DNA from: an uncultured Sphingobacteriales bacterium
GTDB taxonomy: Bacteria > Bacteroidota > Bacteroidia > Chitinophagales > Chitinophagaceae
Length of the DNA: 11,404 nucleotides
Assembly: GCA_946887085.1 (NCBI GenBank)
Contig: CAMPKG010000079.1
Location: 1-11,404 of the forward strand
Reading direction: 5' to 3'
In this document: positions 1-6,785 of the stretch, one piece after another
How the letters are laid out: each line of letters opens with the position of its first letter
Numbering within the stretch: position 1 is the stretch's first letter
Notes under the pieces: model-generated
What the model was told of the DNA's origin: nothing
The model's input: only the letters and a program-made list of their open reading frames with translations
The model's database searches: none
Program-made: the position numbers and the translations under genes

Positions 1-131
1 TGAACCGGAATTTATAGAATTAAAGAATTGGTGGAATTCTATTGTGTCCGAAATCAATCAAGAACCGTACAATAACAAATATACGCCATTTTATCTAACC
101 GCAAAAGCCAGAATTATCTTATTTTTATCTT
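1..131. other. Upstream non-coding region with small AT-rich inverted repeat
   Basis: No convincing gene is seen here. An 8-bp inverted repeat, ATAGAATT (14-21) and AATTCTAT (35-42), has a third half-copy AGAATT (24-29) between its arms. The stretch just before the next start codon is T/A-rich and includes TATTTTTA, one base away from the Bacteroidota -7 consensus TAnnTTTG, but it lies so close to the ATG that its role is doubtful. A GTG-started reading frame from 44 overlaps the lipoprotein gene in another frame and has no protein-like features. Confidence 0.35.
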
Positions 132-1592
132 ATGAGGCCTATAAACGGGATATGTATTGCATCGGCTATTATGGTAACCGCTCTTGCAGCCTGCAAACAC
201 AAAGCGCCCGAAGTTTACGCTCCATCATCCGGCAGCTACCCCGAAGCCGTTTCTGCCGTCTTCGTAAACAAATGCGCAATGGCCGGTTGCCATAATGAAG
301 CCAGCCATGACAACGCCGGTGGCTTGCTGCTGGATAGCTGGGACCACTTGTTTGATGGCGGCAATAACGGTGCTGTCATTGTTCCTTACAGCACCGACTA
401 CAGTCCCCTGCTTTATTTCATCAATACAGATTCTACGCTTGGCCCTGTGGCGCTGCCTACCATGCCGCTCAACCATCCGCCGCTAAGCCGGAAGGAATAT
501 CTAACTATCCGGAACTGGGTAGCAGAAGGCGCACCCGACAAGGATGGCAACATTCCTTTTGCCGACAACGCGGCACAGAGGCAGAAGATATATTTCATAC
601 ACCAGGTATGCGATATTTTAGGTGTGGTGGATGCAGAGAAGAACGTAGTGATGCGTTATATACCGGTTGGCGAAAAACCTTATCCCGAAGCCCTGATCCA
701 TACGCGCGCGTCCAAAGACGGACGGTATGTTTACACCTGCTTCTGGTACAGCAATAAGATACACAAGATCGATGCGGCAACAGACAGGATCGTCGCCACC
801 TTCACCCTCGGTAATAGTTTCTGGACGAATATGGAAATTTCGGACGATGGTGAAAAACTGGCATTGATCAATTACGACAATTTTGACCTGGCCATTGTCA
901 ACACCATCACAGGACAGGCGACTTACTATAATAACACCAACATGATAAGGCCCATGAGCCTTGCAGCAAACAGCTCGTTTGATACATTCTATGTTACCAG
1001 CCAATTTGGGAACACACTGTATAAGTTCACCAACACGATCGTAAAAACGATAAGCATTGATGGCAATACGCTGACTCAGACCTCCGGTGTTGGTCCTGAT
1101 CCTTACTCGATAACCATGTCACCCGACAGATCGAAATATTTCATTGCCTGCGAAAGAACAAACGAAGTTCGTGTCTTCAATAGCTCGAATGATGCGCTCA
1201 TAAAAGTGCTGAACGCAGGCGCTAACCCGCGCAACATCACGATGACAACCGGCAAACCTTACGTATTTATCACCTGCATGGAAGATGCTAATGTGCCGGC
1301 GCTCTCCAAAGGTTCGGTGTACATCTTCAACTACAACACACTGGAAATGGTGAAACGCATCGACGGCAAACTGTACCAGCCACATTCCGTAGCAGTCAAT
1401 GAAAAGGACAATACTTTCTACGTCTTCAGCCGCAACCAGAATTATGACGGACCAGCCCCGCACCACCAGGGGCCATGCAGCGGGCGTAATGGCTTTTATA
1501 CAGTATATGACCTCAACACATTTCAACCTGTGAATGACAGGCGCTATGAAGTTCTTGTCGATCCTTATGTTTCTGATATCCGCTTCAAATAA
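132..1592 (+). CDS. Lipoprotein with c-type haem domain and YVTN-like beta-propeller
   Basis: A 486-residue predicted exported lipoprotein. The N-terminus has a hydrophobic stretch and a lipobox LAAC with the lipidated Cys at residue 21, so the mature protein should be membrane anchored facing the periplasm or cell surface. Residues about 36-140 resemble the cytochrome-c-like domain found in planctomycete and Bacteroidota proteins: a haem motif CAMAGCH (Cys48, Cys53, His54) with four rather than two residues between the cysteines, and a likely axial Met111 in LPTMPLNHPPLS. Residues about 155-486 are repeats typical of YVTN/YncE-like beta-propellers (for example PYSITMSPDRSKYFIACE and PHSVAVNEKDNTFYVF). 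A His/Cys cluster HHQGPC (444-449) lies in a late loop. Likely role is electron transfer or a redox-linked surface function; substrate unknown. The start gives a proper signal peptide. It converges with the next gene. Confidence 0.88.
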   Translation: MRPINGICIASAIMVTALAACKHKAPEVYAPSSGSYPEAVSAVFVNKCAMAGCHNEASHDNAGGLLLDSWDHLFDGGNNGAVIVPYSTDYSPLLYFINTDSTLGPVALPTMPLNHPPLSRKEYLTIRNWVAEGAPDKDGNIPFADNAAQRQKIYFIHQVCDILGVVDAEKNVVMRYIPVGEKPYPEALIHTRASKDGRYVYTCFWYSNKIHKIDAATDRIVATFTLGNSFWTNMEISDDGEKLALINYDNFDLAIVNTITGQATYYNNTNMIRPMSLAANSSFDTFYVTSQFGNTLYKFTNTIVKTISIDGNTLTQTSGVGPDPYSITMSPDRSKYFIACERTNEVRVFNSSNDALIKVLNAGANPRNITMTTGKPYVFITCMEDANVPALSKGSVYIFNYNTLEMVKRIDGKLYQPHSVAVNEKDNTFYVFSRNQNYDGPAPHHQGPCSGRNGFYTVYDLNTFQPVNDRRYEVLVDPYVSDIRFK

Positions 1593-1593
1593 C

Positions 1594-1617
1594 AAAGCCG
1601 GGCGAGAGCCCGGCTTT
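1594..1617. terminator. Hairpin terminator between convergent genes
   Basis: A perfect 10-bp inverted repeat, AAAGCCGGGC (1594-1603) and GCCCGGCTTT (1608-1617), encloses the tetraloop GAGA. It begins one base after the stop of the lipoprotein gene and lies 22 bp before the stop of the opposing gene. The U-tracts are short on both strands, so it probably serves both directions as a modest intrinsic terminator. Confidence 0.8.
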
Positions 1618-1639
1618 GCAGCTTAATATCGTAAATAGA

Positions 1640-2992
1640 CTATTGAACTACCAATCTTGTTGAAGTTGAGCTGCCATTGTAGATCAGCGCAACTGAATAC
1701 ATTCCTTTTGCCCAGTTCGAGGTATTGATCGTGGTACGGCTACCTGCTGTTGCGGTGTTGTACACCGCCCTGCCCGTCATGTCATATACCCTGATCTCTG
1801 CATTGCTACCTGTTTTCAGGTCGTTGAGGTTAATGGTCACTTCGCCTGAAGTAGGGTTCGGATACACCTCGTAAGACAATGCCGGGGTTATCTCGTCTAT
1901 GGCCAGTACGTTCGGGTTTTCGATGCGCATTACTTTATTGGTAGTGGCATTTACATACCATATCCTGTTGTTATAATCTATACGCACACCCATTACGCCC
2001 GGGCCTCCCGTAACGATAGTGCCCACCAGTGTTGCAGGCGAGGTTGTTACGTTGTAGATATACAGGTTGCCGGTTGCATAATCGCTTACTACTATCCTGT
2101 CTTTGCGGTAGTCGATACCCGATGGAGATGTAAGGCCGCTGGTAACAACATCTTCTTTGGTAGCGCCGGTTACGGCTTTATACTCAGCCAGCGGCTCCCC
2201 TCCGGAAGGCGGTACCGGAAGAGTTGCACCTACCGTGCCTGTGTTCGTTTTCATCCTCATCACTTTATTGGCGCCGCCGTTAACTATGTACAGCCATTTG
2301 TTGGCCTCATCCAGTGCAAGATGGCTGGGCACGTTGGGCTTGCGCGTTACGGTCACATCTGTATAACGATGGATCTTTCCGTCAGAGTGATCGTCTTCGC
2401 CTACACCGTGGGGAGTGGCAAAATCGTACTTGCAGATGTTGCCATTGTGGCCGTCGAAATACCAGTAAACATTAGCATTGTCGTGCGCTACACCCATGCC
2501 ATAAGGACTTTGGTGCAGCATATCGATATGGCTTCCCAGGAGCTCGCCGGGTACCCAGTTGTTCTGGTGCTGGCGGGCGTAAATGGAAGTATCGCTCGAC
2601 CATAAAGCCGGCCCCATGAATGTAGAGCCCGGCCCGGCTGTATTTTGTATCTCCTGCGCCGTAACGAAATAGTTATTGGCGCCAAAAGCGATAGCTACAG
2701 CACGCGCCATAAAATGTTCGTTATGTGAATCCCTGCGGAACTGGCTGCTCTGCGTAGGCAGACCGGCATCAAATATCAGCACTGTGCTGCCACCATTTGC
2801 TTCCTTATTAAGCACCCACCATTCATTCTGTCGGCCTGGTACGAAATCCAGGTCCTGAGGGTTATTTACCTGGTGGGTTGAATTAGCGATCTCTTTAAAA
2901 GTGTTGGTGCTGGTAGTGTAATGGTCGAGAGGGCTTTGTGCATAAGCACCGCCACCGGTAAGTAGCAAAAGAACTAGTATTTTATTTTTCAT
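1640..2992 (-). CDS. Secreted beta-propeller protein with T9SS type A sorting domain
   Basis: A 450-residue exported protein. The start at 2992 gives a clean signal peptide, MKNKILVLLLLTGGGAYA followed by Gln. The frame stays open to an ATG at 3049, but that start would put 19 polar residues before the signal peptide. The middle (about residues 40-370) carries NHL/SMP-30-like propeller repeats such as PSHLALDEANKWLYIVNGG and SPSGIDYRKDRIVVSDY. A His/Asp-rich loop at 179-213 contains FDGHNGNICKYDF and EDDHSDG and may bind metal. The last 79 residues (372-450) form a type IX secretion sorting domain: YEVYPNPTSGEVTINL, then RVYDMTGR, then KGMYSVAL and a C-terminal RLVVQ. The protein is therefore expected to be secreted across the outer membrane and released or anchored on the surface. 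Its ligand or activity cannot be read from the sequence. The HYC-type gene ends 53 bp upstream on the same strand, so cotranscription is possible. Confidence 0.87.
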   Translation of the reverse strand: MKNKILVLLLLTGGGAYAQSPLDHYTTSTNTFKEIANSTHQVNNPQDLDFVPGRQNEWWVLNKEANGGSTVLIFDAGLPTQSSQFRRDSHNEHFMARAVAIAFGANNYFVTAQEIQNTAGPGSTFMGPALWSSDTSIYARQHQNNWVPGELLGSHIDMLHQSPYGMGVAHDNANVYWYFDGHNGNICKYDFATPHGVGEDDHSDGKIHRYTDVTVTRKPNVPSHLALDEANKWLYIVNGGANKVMRMKTNTGTVGATLPVPPSGGEPLAEYKAVTGATKEDVVTSGLTSPSGIDYRKDRIVVSDYATGNLYIYNVTTSPATLVGTIVTGGPGVMGVRIDYNNRIWYVNATTNKVMRIENPNVLAIDEITPALSYEVYPNPTSGEVTINLNDLKTGSNAEIRVYDMTGRAVYNTATAGSRTTINTSNWAKGMYSVALIYNGSSTSTRLVVQ

Positions 2993-3045
2993 AAATGCTC
3001 TGTTTAGGATTGAAATATTGTTGTGCGCCAAATCGACAGAACCGA

Positions 3046-3435
3046 TCATATCCTGAAAACTGAATTCTTCAAATACAAACTACCGGCAGACGCCAGTAAA
3101 GGAGGCGGCCTCAGCCTGGCAGTGCAAAGCTGATGCCGGCTATAAAAACCAAAGGTATTATCACGAAAAAAGAAGGGTGTTGTGCGAGTAACGGCGGCTA
3201 TTGGCTGCAGAAGGAATTTGTCATTGGCGCCGATGGTATGGTCGTCTGTACTTTGAACCTGGATGACTTCGCTGTCACAGCATTCATTTTCCGGGTCATC
3301 ACAACATCGCAGATAATCCATGCAATGGACTCCTATCCCCGTTAACTGGCCATTGCAATAGTTGATGGATATCCTCAGCCCTACAGCACCGGCTATATAG
3401 ATGAACAAACAGCATATGGCCATCATCCTCAACAT
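3046..3435 (-). CDS. HYC_CC_PP family-like small cysteine-rich protein
   Basis: A 129-residue protein with an N-terminal hydrophobic segment (about 5-20) that acts as a signal peptide or anchor. It matches the layout of the Bacteroidota HYC_CC_PP family as I recall it: an early His-Tyr-Cys (here Asn25-Tyr26-Cys27), a Cys-rich middle (Cys38, Cys44-Cys45, Cys52-Cys53), then a Pro run (PPP, 110-112) and a conserved end of the form YLKNSVFRI. Length is normal for the family, so despite the unusual composition I regard it as a real gene. Members are often found near metal-binding HMA proteins and TonB-dependent receptors, which fits the divergent HMA gene here; molecular function is not established. 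The expected His is replaced by Asn (codon AAC). The start is uncertain among Met1, Met4 and Met5; Met1 has GGGGA just upstream. Confidence 0.75.
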   Translation of the reverse strand: MLRMMAICCLFIYIAGAVGLRISINYCNGQLTGIGVHCMDYLRCCDDPENECCDSEVIQVQSTDDHTIGANDKFLLQPIAAVTRTTPFFFRDNTFGFYSRHQLCTARLRPPPLLASAGSLYLKNSVFRI

Positions 3436-3440
3436 ATCCC

Positions 3441-3448
3441 CAAAAATA
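3441..3448 (-). promoter_or_regulatory. Possible Bacteroidota -7 element for the HYC-like gene
   Basis: On the minus strand these bases read TATTTTTG, a perfect match to the Bacteroidota primary-sigma -7 consensus TAnnTTTG. It ends only five bases before the annotated ATG at 3435, so a transcript from it would start at or inside that codon and would suit translation from Met4 or Met5. No clear -33 TTTG is seen at the usual distance. The match may be chance in an AT-rich stretch. Confidence 0.25.
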
Positions 3449-3468
3449 TATAAAATCCACGGTTAAAA

Positions 3469-3490
3469 CCCGTTTGGTTGCTGAAACGGG
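3469..3490. promoter_or_regulatory. Inverted repeat in divergent HYC/HMA promoter region
   Basis: CCCGTTT (3469-3475) and AAACGGG (3484-3490) form a 7-bp inverted repeat with an 8-bp spacer, roughly central in the 105-bp gap between two divergent genes. No stop codon is near enough for it to be a terminator, and its size and place suit a dimeric regulator binding site serving both genes. A further element, TAATTTG (3517-3523), resembles a -7 box for the rightward HMA gene although it is one base short of consensus. Which regulator would bind is unknown. Confidence 0.4.
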
Positions 3491-3540
3491 AACACAAAGG
3501 ATTGAATGAAACCTCGTAATTTGGCACAACGCGAAAAAAA

Positions 3541-3882
3541 ATGAAACAGATAGCATTAGTGGCGTTCTACATGACAATCGGGTTATTGTCAGCCGCACAA
3601 AGCAAAGTATCCACCGTAAAGATCAAAGCATCGATCTACTGTGATCATTGCCGGCGTTGCGAAAGTTGCGGGGACAGGCTGCAAAATGCAGCTTTTACCG
3701 AAAAAGGGGTAAAAAGAGTGGACATTGACGAAAAAACAAAAACATTGAGCGTAGTGTACAACCCGCAAAAGACATCGCCCGAAAAGATCAGGGAAGCGAT
3801 AGCAAAAGTGGGATTTGATGCCGACGACGTGAAGGCAGACACTAACGCCTACGAAAAACTGGATCCCTGCTGTAAAAAATAA
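3541..3882 (+). CDS. Exported heavy-metal-associated (HMA) domain protein
   Basis: A 113-residue protein. Residues 1-19 form a signal peptide ending LLSAA, so it should work in the periplasm. Residues about 24-100 fit the ferredoxin-like HMA fold of copper chaperones and metal ATPases: a metal loop, the helix that follows it, the VKRVDID strand and the late KVGFDADDVKA. The metal loop is expanded to YCDHCRRCESC, with Cys34, 37, 40 and 43 in three overlapping CxxC steps instead of one, and a second pair Cys110-Cys111 lies near the C-terminus. The likely role is binding a soft metal, probably copper, outside the cytoplasm. The start has an A-rich leader and no Shine-Dalgarno site, common in this phylum. 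The gene is divergent from the HYC-like gene and is followed after 18 bp by a membrane protein gene, probably in one transcript. Confidence 0.87.
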   Translation: MKQIALVAFYMTIGLLSAAQSKVSTVKIKASIYCDHCRRCESCGDRLQNAAFTEKGVKRVDIDEKTKTLSVVYNPQKTSPEKIREAIAKVGFDADDVKADTNAYEKLDPCCKK

Positions 3883-3900
3883 TCAACCAACAACCGCGCT

Positions 3901-4455
3901 ATGGAAAAATTATCGTTTGACCAGGTAAAAGCGCTTATCGACCATATAGGGGAAGAAGAACGCCATTTCAACCAGCTGGAGCTGGAGTACCGCAAGCTGG
4001 CATCTCAATGGCTGCTGGTGGCGCTGGGCGCGATCGGTTTCGTATTAAGCCGTGAGAATCAGCTCATTCTTCCACCATGGACATTGGTGATGGGCATCGC
4101 TCTTGCTTCTTCTATCGGCATCTTCGTACTCTGGCTGCTCGATTTGAAGGTCTACCATGAATTATTGCATGCTGCCTTCAGAGAGGGCGTGAAACTGGAA
4201 CGCGATTACCCTGAATTCCTGCCGCAGATACGCAGCAATATGGTTCGCTCGCAAACGGGTGGCGATATAATCAAACGCGTGGTCTATTATTATTTCTTCA
4301 GCATGCTTCTGCTCATCCTCATAGCCAATATCTCTGTGTGGATGGGATTGCTTACGGATGCCGTAGCCATCACCGTCAACATTGTTTCTGCCGTATTCAT
4401 GCTTCTCCTTTTCAAAATAATGACACGCAATTCTGTGCGCGACCTTGGTGTGTAA
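3901..4455 (+). CDS. Uncharacterised four-helix membrane protein
   Basis: A 184-residue protein whose family I do not recognise. A charged N-terminal helix (about 1-35, rich in Glu, Lys and Arg, possibly a short coiled coil) precedes two membrane segments (about 36-50 and 60-80). A hydrophilic loop of about 45 residues contains KVYHELLHAAFREGVKLE and is followed by two more membrane segments (about 127-148 and 152-172) and a short basic tail. There is no signal peptide and no recognised catalytic motif; the His residues in YHELLH could bind metal but this is speculative. It begins 18 bp after the HMA gene and ends 9 bp before a strong terminator, so the two genes probably form an operon. The architecture loosely recalls small multi-helix effectors or transporter-associated proteins, without enough similarity for a name. 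Confidence 0.8.
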   Translation: MEKLSFDQVKALIDHIGEEERHFNQLELEYRKLASQWLLVALGAIGFVLSRENQLILPPWTLVMGIALASSIGIFVLWLLDLKVYHELLHAAFREGVKLERDYPEFLPQIRSNMVRSQTGGDIIKRVVYYYFFSMLLLILIANISVWMGLLTDAVAITVNIVSAVFMLLLFKIMTRNSVRDLGV

Positions 4456-4464
4456 AGAGTATAA

Positions 4465-4500
4465 AAAAGCCTCGTCCCGCAATTGCGGGACGAGGCTTTT
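4465..4500. terminator. Strong bidirectional intrinsic terminator (perfect 36-bp palindrome)
   Basis: The 36 bases are perfectly self-complementary about a centre at 4482/4483. The GC-rich stem core is GCCTCGTCCCGC with an AATT centre. On the plus strand it is followed by TTTTCTTTT and on the minus strand by a run of six T. It lies 9 bp after the membrane protein stop and 14 bp from the stop of the opposing peptidase gene, so it should end transcripts from both sides. Confidence 0.93.
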
Positions 4501-4514
4501 CTTTTCGACAATTA

Positions 4515-6644
4515 CTATCTTTTATAGGTTAGCCCCATATTCCACAAAAGGAAAGCCCATTTGTCGGCCTGCTCTGCTATTACCATGGATGTTGGCTTAC
4601 CCGCTCCGTGCCCTGCTTTGGTCTCAATGCGTATCAGCACGGGGTTGTTGCAGCTTTGCGCAGCCTGCAATGCAGCGGCAAATTTGAATGAGTGCGCAGG
4701 CACTACCCTGTCGTCATGATCAGCCGTCGTCACCATAGTTGAAGGATAGCAGGTTCCTTTCTTTGTATTGTGTACCGGCGAGTATTTGTACAGGTAGTCG
4801 AACATTTCCTTGTTATCATCTGCAGTTCCGTAGTCGTATGCCCAGCCTGCGCCAGCAGTGAATTTATGATAGCGCAGCATATCCAGCACGCCTACTGCGG
4901 GGAAGGCTACGCGAAACAGCTCAGGCCTTTGCGTCATACAGGCGCCGACCAACAGCCCACCATTTGAACCACCGGCTATCGCCAGGAACTCCTTTGACGT
5001 AAATTTTTCGCTGATAAGGAATTCTGCACCTGCGATAAAATCATCGAACACATTTTGCTTGTACAATTTCGTTCCGCCCATGTGCCAGCCATCTCCATAC
5101 TCACCTCCGCCACGCAGGTTGGCCACTGCATAAACGCCGCCGTTCTCCATAAACACCAGGTTGCTGATGCTGAATGAAGGCGTCAGGCTTACGTTGAAGC
5201 CACCATAGCCATAAAGCAGGGTCGGATTTTTACCGTTGAGCTCTGTACCTCTTTTGTACGTGATGATCATGGGTATGGAAGTACCATCTACAGAAGGATA
5301 GAATACCTGTTTGCTTTCGTATTGCGAAGGATCAAAGTTTACTCCCGATTTTTTGTACACCTCCGACTCCCCGCTTGCGATATCATATTTGAAGATGGTG
5401 GGAGGATATACATAAGAAGTATAAGAATAATACAGCTCTGTCTCTTCGCGCTTGCCGCCAAAGCCACCTGCAGAGCCAAGGCCGGGCAAGCCGATCTCGC
5501 GTTCCTTATTCCCGTCCAGGTCGTACTGGTATACTTTAGAAACTGCGTGCTCGAGGTACTGAACGAACAACTTGCGGCCGGCAGTTGAAACAGTAAGCGG
5601 ATACCCTGTTTCTTTGATCAGGTCCTTCCAGTTCTCAGGTGTTGGTGTAGCGGCATCTACAACTACCAGTTTGCGGTTCTGCGCTTTCTGGTTGGTAATG
5701 ATGTACAGCTTACCGTTTTCCGCATAAACAACATCCTGCTCGTGCTCAAAGCCTGTGACGATAGGCACGATGGGGTTGTCTGCTTTGGACAGGTCCTTTA
5801 TGTAAAGCTCATTGCCGTAAGTCGCATTGGCTGCCGATATCACCAGGTATTTCTGGTCTTCTGTAACGCCGCCGCCTATGTAGCGACGCGGGGTTTGATC
5901 GCCACCAAACACCAGCTGGTCTGCCGACTGAGGAGTGCCCAGCTTATGGAAGTATAATTTATGTATCTGTGTTTTGCCTGAGAGCGCGCTGCCCTCTTTG
6001 GGCTTATCGTAACTGCTGTAGTAAAAACCTTCATTGCCTCTCCATGACAGGCCGCTGAATTTTACATCTTTTATCGTATCGTCGAGGCGCTGTTTGGTAC
6101 GGGTATCCAGAACGATCACTTTGCGCCAGTCGGAACCGCCCTCAGATATCTGGAATGCACAAAGCGAACCGTCTTTGGTAAACTCTATACCTGCCAGCGA
6201 TGTGGTACCATCGGCAGAGAACCTGTTCGGGTCGAGGAAAACTTCAGGATCCCCGCCTTCTTTCTGGCGATACAATACATACTGATTTTGCAAGCCGTCG
6301 TTCTTGTAGAAATAGGTATAGCCACCTTCTTTGAAAGGCGCTGAGTATTTCTCATAATTCCACAACTCGGTGAGCCGCTTTTTTATATTATCACGAAAAG
6401 GTATTTGTCCAAGATAGGCATTGGTCACCGCATTCTGTCTTTTCACCCAATCCCCTGTCTCAGCCGACATATCATCTTCCAGCCAGCGGTAGGGATCACT
6501 TACTTTGGTTCCGAAAAACTCATCGGTTTGGGATCCTTTTTTTGTATCCGGGTACTTGCCTGAAAACGAGCCGGGCTTCTGTGCATTGGCTGCCATACTT
6601 ATCAATAATAAAGAGGTGCAAACTGTTGTCAGCTTCATGTGCAT
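4515..6644 (-). CDS. Exported prolyl oligopeptidase, serine peptidase family S9A
   Basis: A 709-residue protein of almost the same length as mammalian prolyl oligopeptidase (710), plus a signal peptide (MHMKLTTVCTSLLLISMAANA then Gln). It hydrolyses short peptides after proline, here probably in the periplasm or outside the cell. Early residues fit the family's N-terminal part (SDPYRWLEDD). A seven-bladed propeller should span roughly 85-440, and the alpha/beta-hydrolase domain follows. The catalytic triad is clear: Ser560 in GGSNGG, Asp644 in DHDDRV and His679 in KAGHGAG. Arg646 and Trp601 (in GAGWAYDYG) match substrate-binding residues of the family. LLYGYGGFN and NLRGGGEYG are also typical. 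The start at 6644 gives the signal peptide; 6638 is an equally possible start (two residues shorter). The frame runs open further upstream, but that would bury the signal peptide. It converges with the membrane protein gene and diverges from the TamB-like gene. Confidence 0.95.
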   Translation of the reverse strand: MHMKLTTVCTSLLLISMAANAQKPGSFSGKYPDTKKGSQTDEFFGTKVSDPYRWLEDDMSAETGDWVKRQNAVTNAYLGQIPFRDNIKKRLTELWNYEKYSAPFKEGGYTYFYKNDGLQNQYVLYRQKEGGDPEVFLDPNRFSADGTTSLAGIEFTKDGSLCAFQISEGGSDWRKVIVLDTRTKQRLDDTIKDVKFSGLSWRGNEGFYYSSYDKPKEGSALSGKTQIHKLYFHKLGTPQSADQLVFGGDQTPRRYIGGGVTEDQKYLVISAANATYGNELYIKDLSKADNPIVPIVTGFEHEQDVVYAENGKLYIITNQKAQNRKLVVVDAATPTPENWKDLIKETGYPLTVSTAGRKLFVQYLEHAVSKVYQYDLDGNKEREIGLPGLGSAGGFGGKREETELYYSYTSYVYPPTIFKYDIASGESEVYKKSGVNFDPSQYESKQVFYPSVDGTSIPMIITYKRGTELNGKNPTLLYGYGGFNVSLTPSFSISNLVFMENGGVYAVANLRGGGEYGDGWHMGGTKLYKQNVFDDFIAGAEFLISEKFTSKEFLAIAGGSNGGLLVGACMTQRPELFRVAFPAVGVLDMLRYHKFTAGAGWAYDYGTADDNKEMFDYLYKYSPVHNTKKGTCYPSTMVTTADHDDRVVPAHSFKFAAALQAAQSCNNPVLIRIETKAGHGAGKPTSMVIAEQADKWAFLLWNMGLTYKR

Positions 6645-6754
6645 GCTTTTAGTGTAAAACCTGTTTAGGTTAAGAACCCCTAAAATATAGAGTTTTACTG
6701 ACTCACCCCCTAAATGATTAACAAATTCTTCTATAAGAAATGGCAGAATCAGGC

Positions 6755-6762
6755 TATTTTTG
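6755..6762 (+). promoter_or_regulatory. Putative -7 promoter element of the TamB-like gene
   Basis: TATTTTTG matches the Bacteroidota -7 consensus TAnnTTTG exactly and lies 28 bp before the proposed CTG start, giving a leader of about 20 bases. No convincing -33 TTTG is present at 19-21 bp upstream, so support comes from the -7 box and its position alone. Confidence 0.4.
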
Positions 6763-6780
6763 TAGTTAATATTATTAAAC

Positions 6781-6785
6781 AGGGG
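6781..6785 (+). promoter_or_regulatory. Shine-Dalgarno-like site that decides the TamB-like start
   Basis: AGGGG ends five bases before CTG at 6791, an ideal spacing. Other genes in this window lack such a site, as is common in Bacteroidota. Its presence supports initiation at the CTG, because no ATG, GTG or TTG lies between the upstream in-frame stop (TAA, 6776-6778) and the membrane anchor. Confidence 0.5.

Noticed and set aside
44..295. GTG-started 83-codon frame at the left edge
   Set aside because: It overlaps the lipoprotein gene in another frame, and its product is basic and low in family-like features.
3299..3598. Minus-strand frame spanning the HYC/HMA intergenic region
   Set aside because: It overlaps both flanking genes and the promoter region, and its sequence lacks any recognisable domain.
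4290..4511. Minus-strand frame reading through the terminator palindrome
   Set aside because: It is antisense to the membrane protein gene and crosses a strong terminator; the product has no family features.
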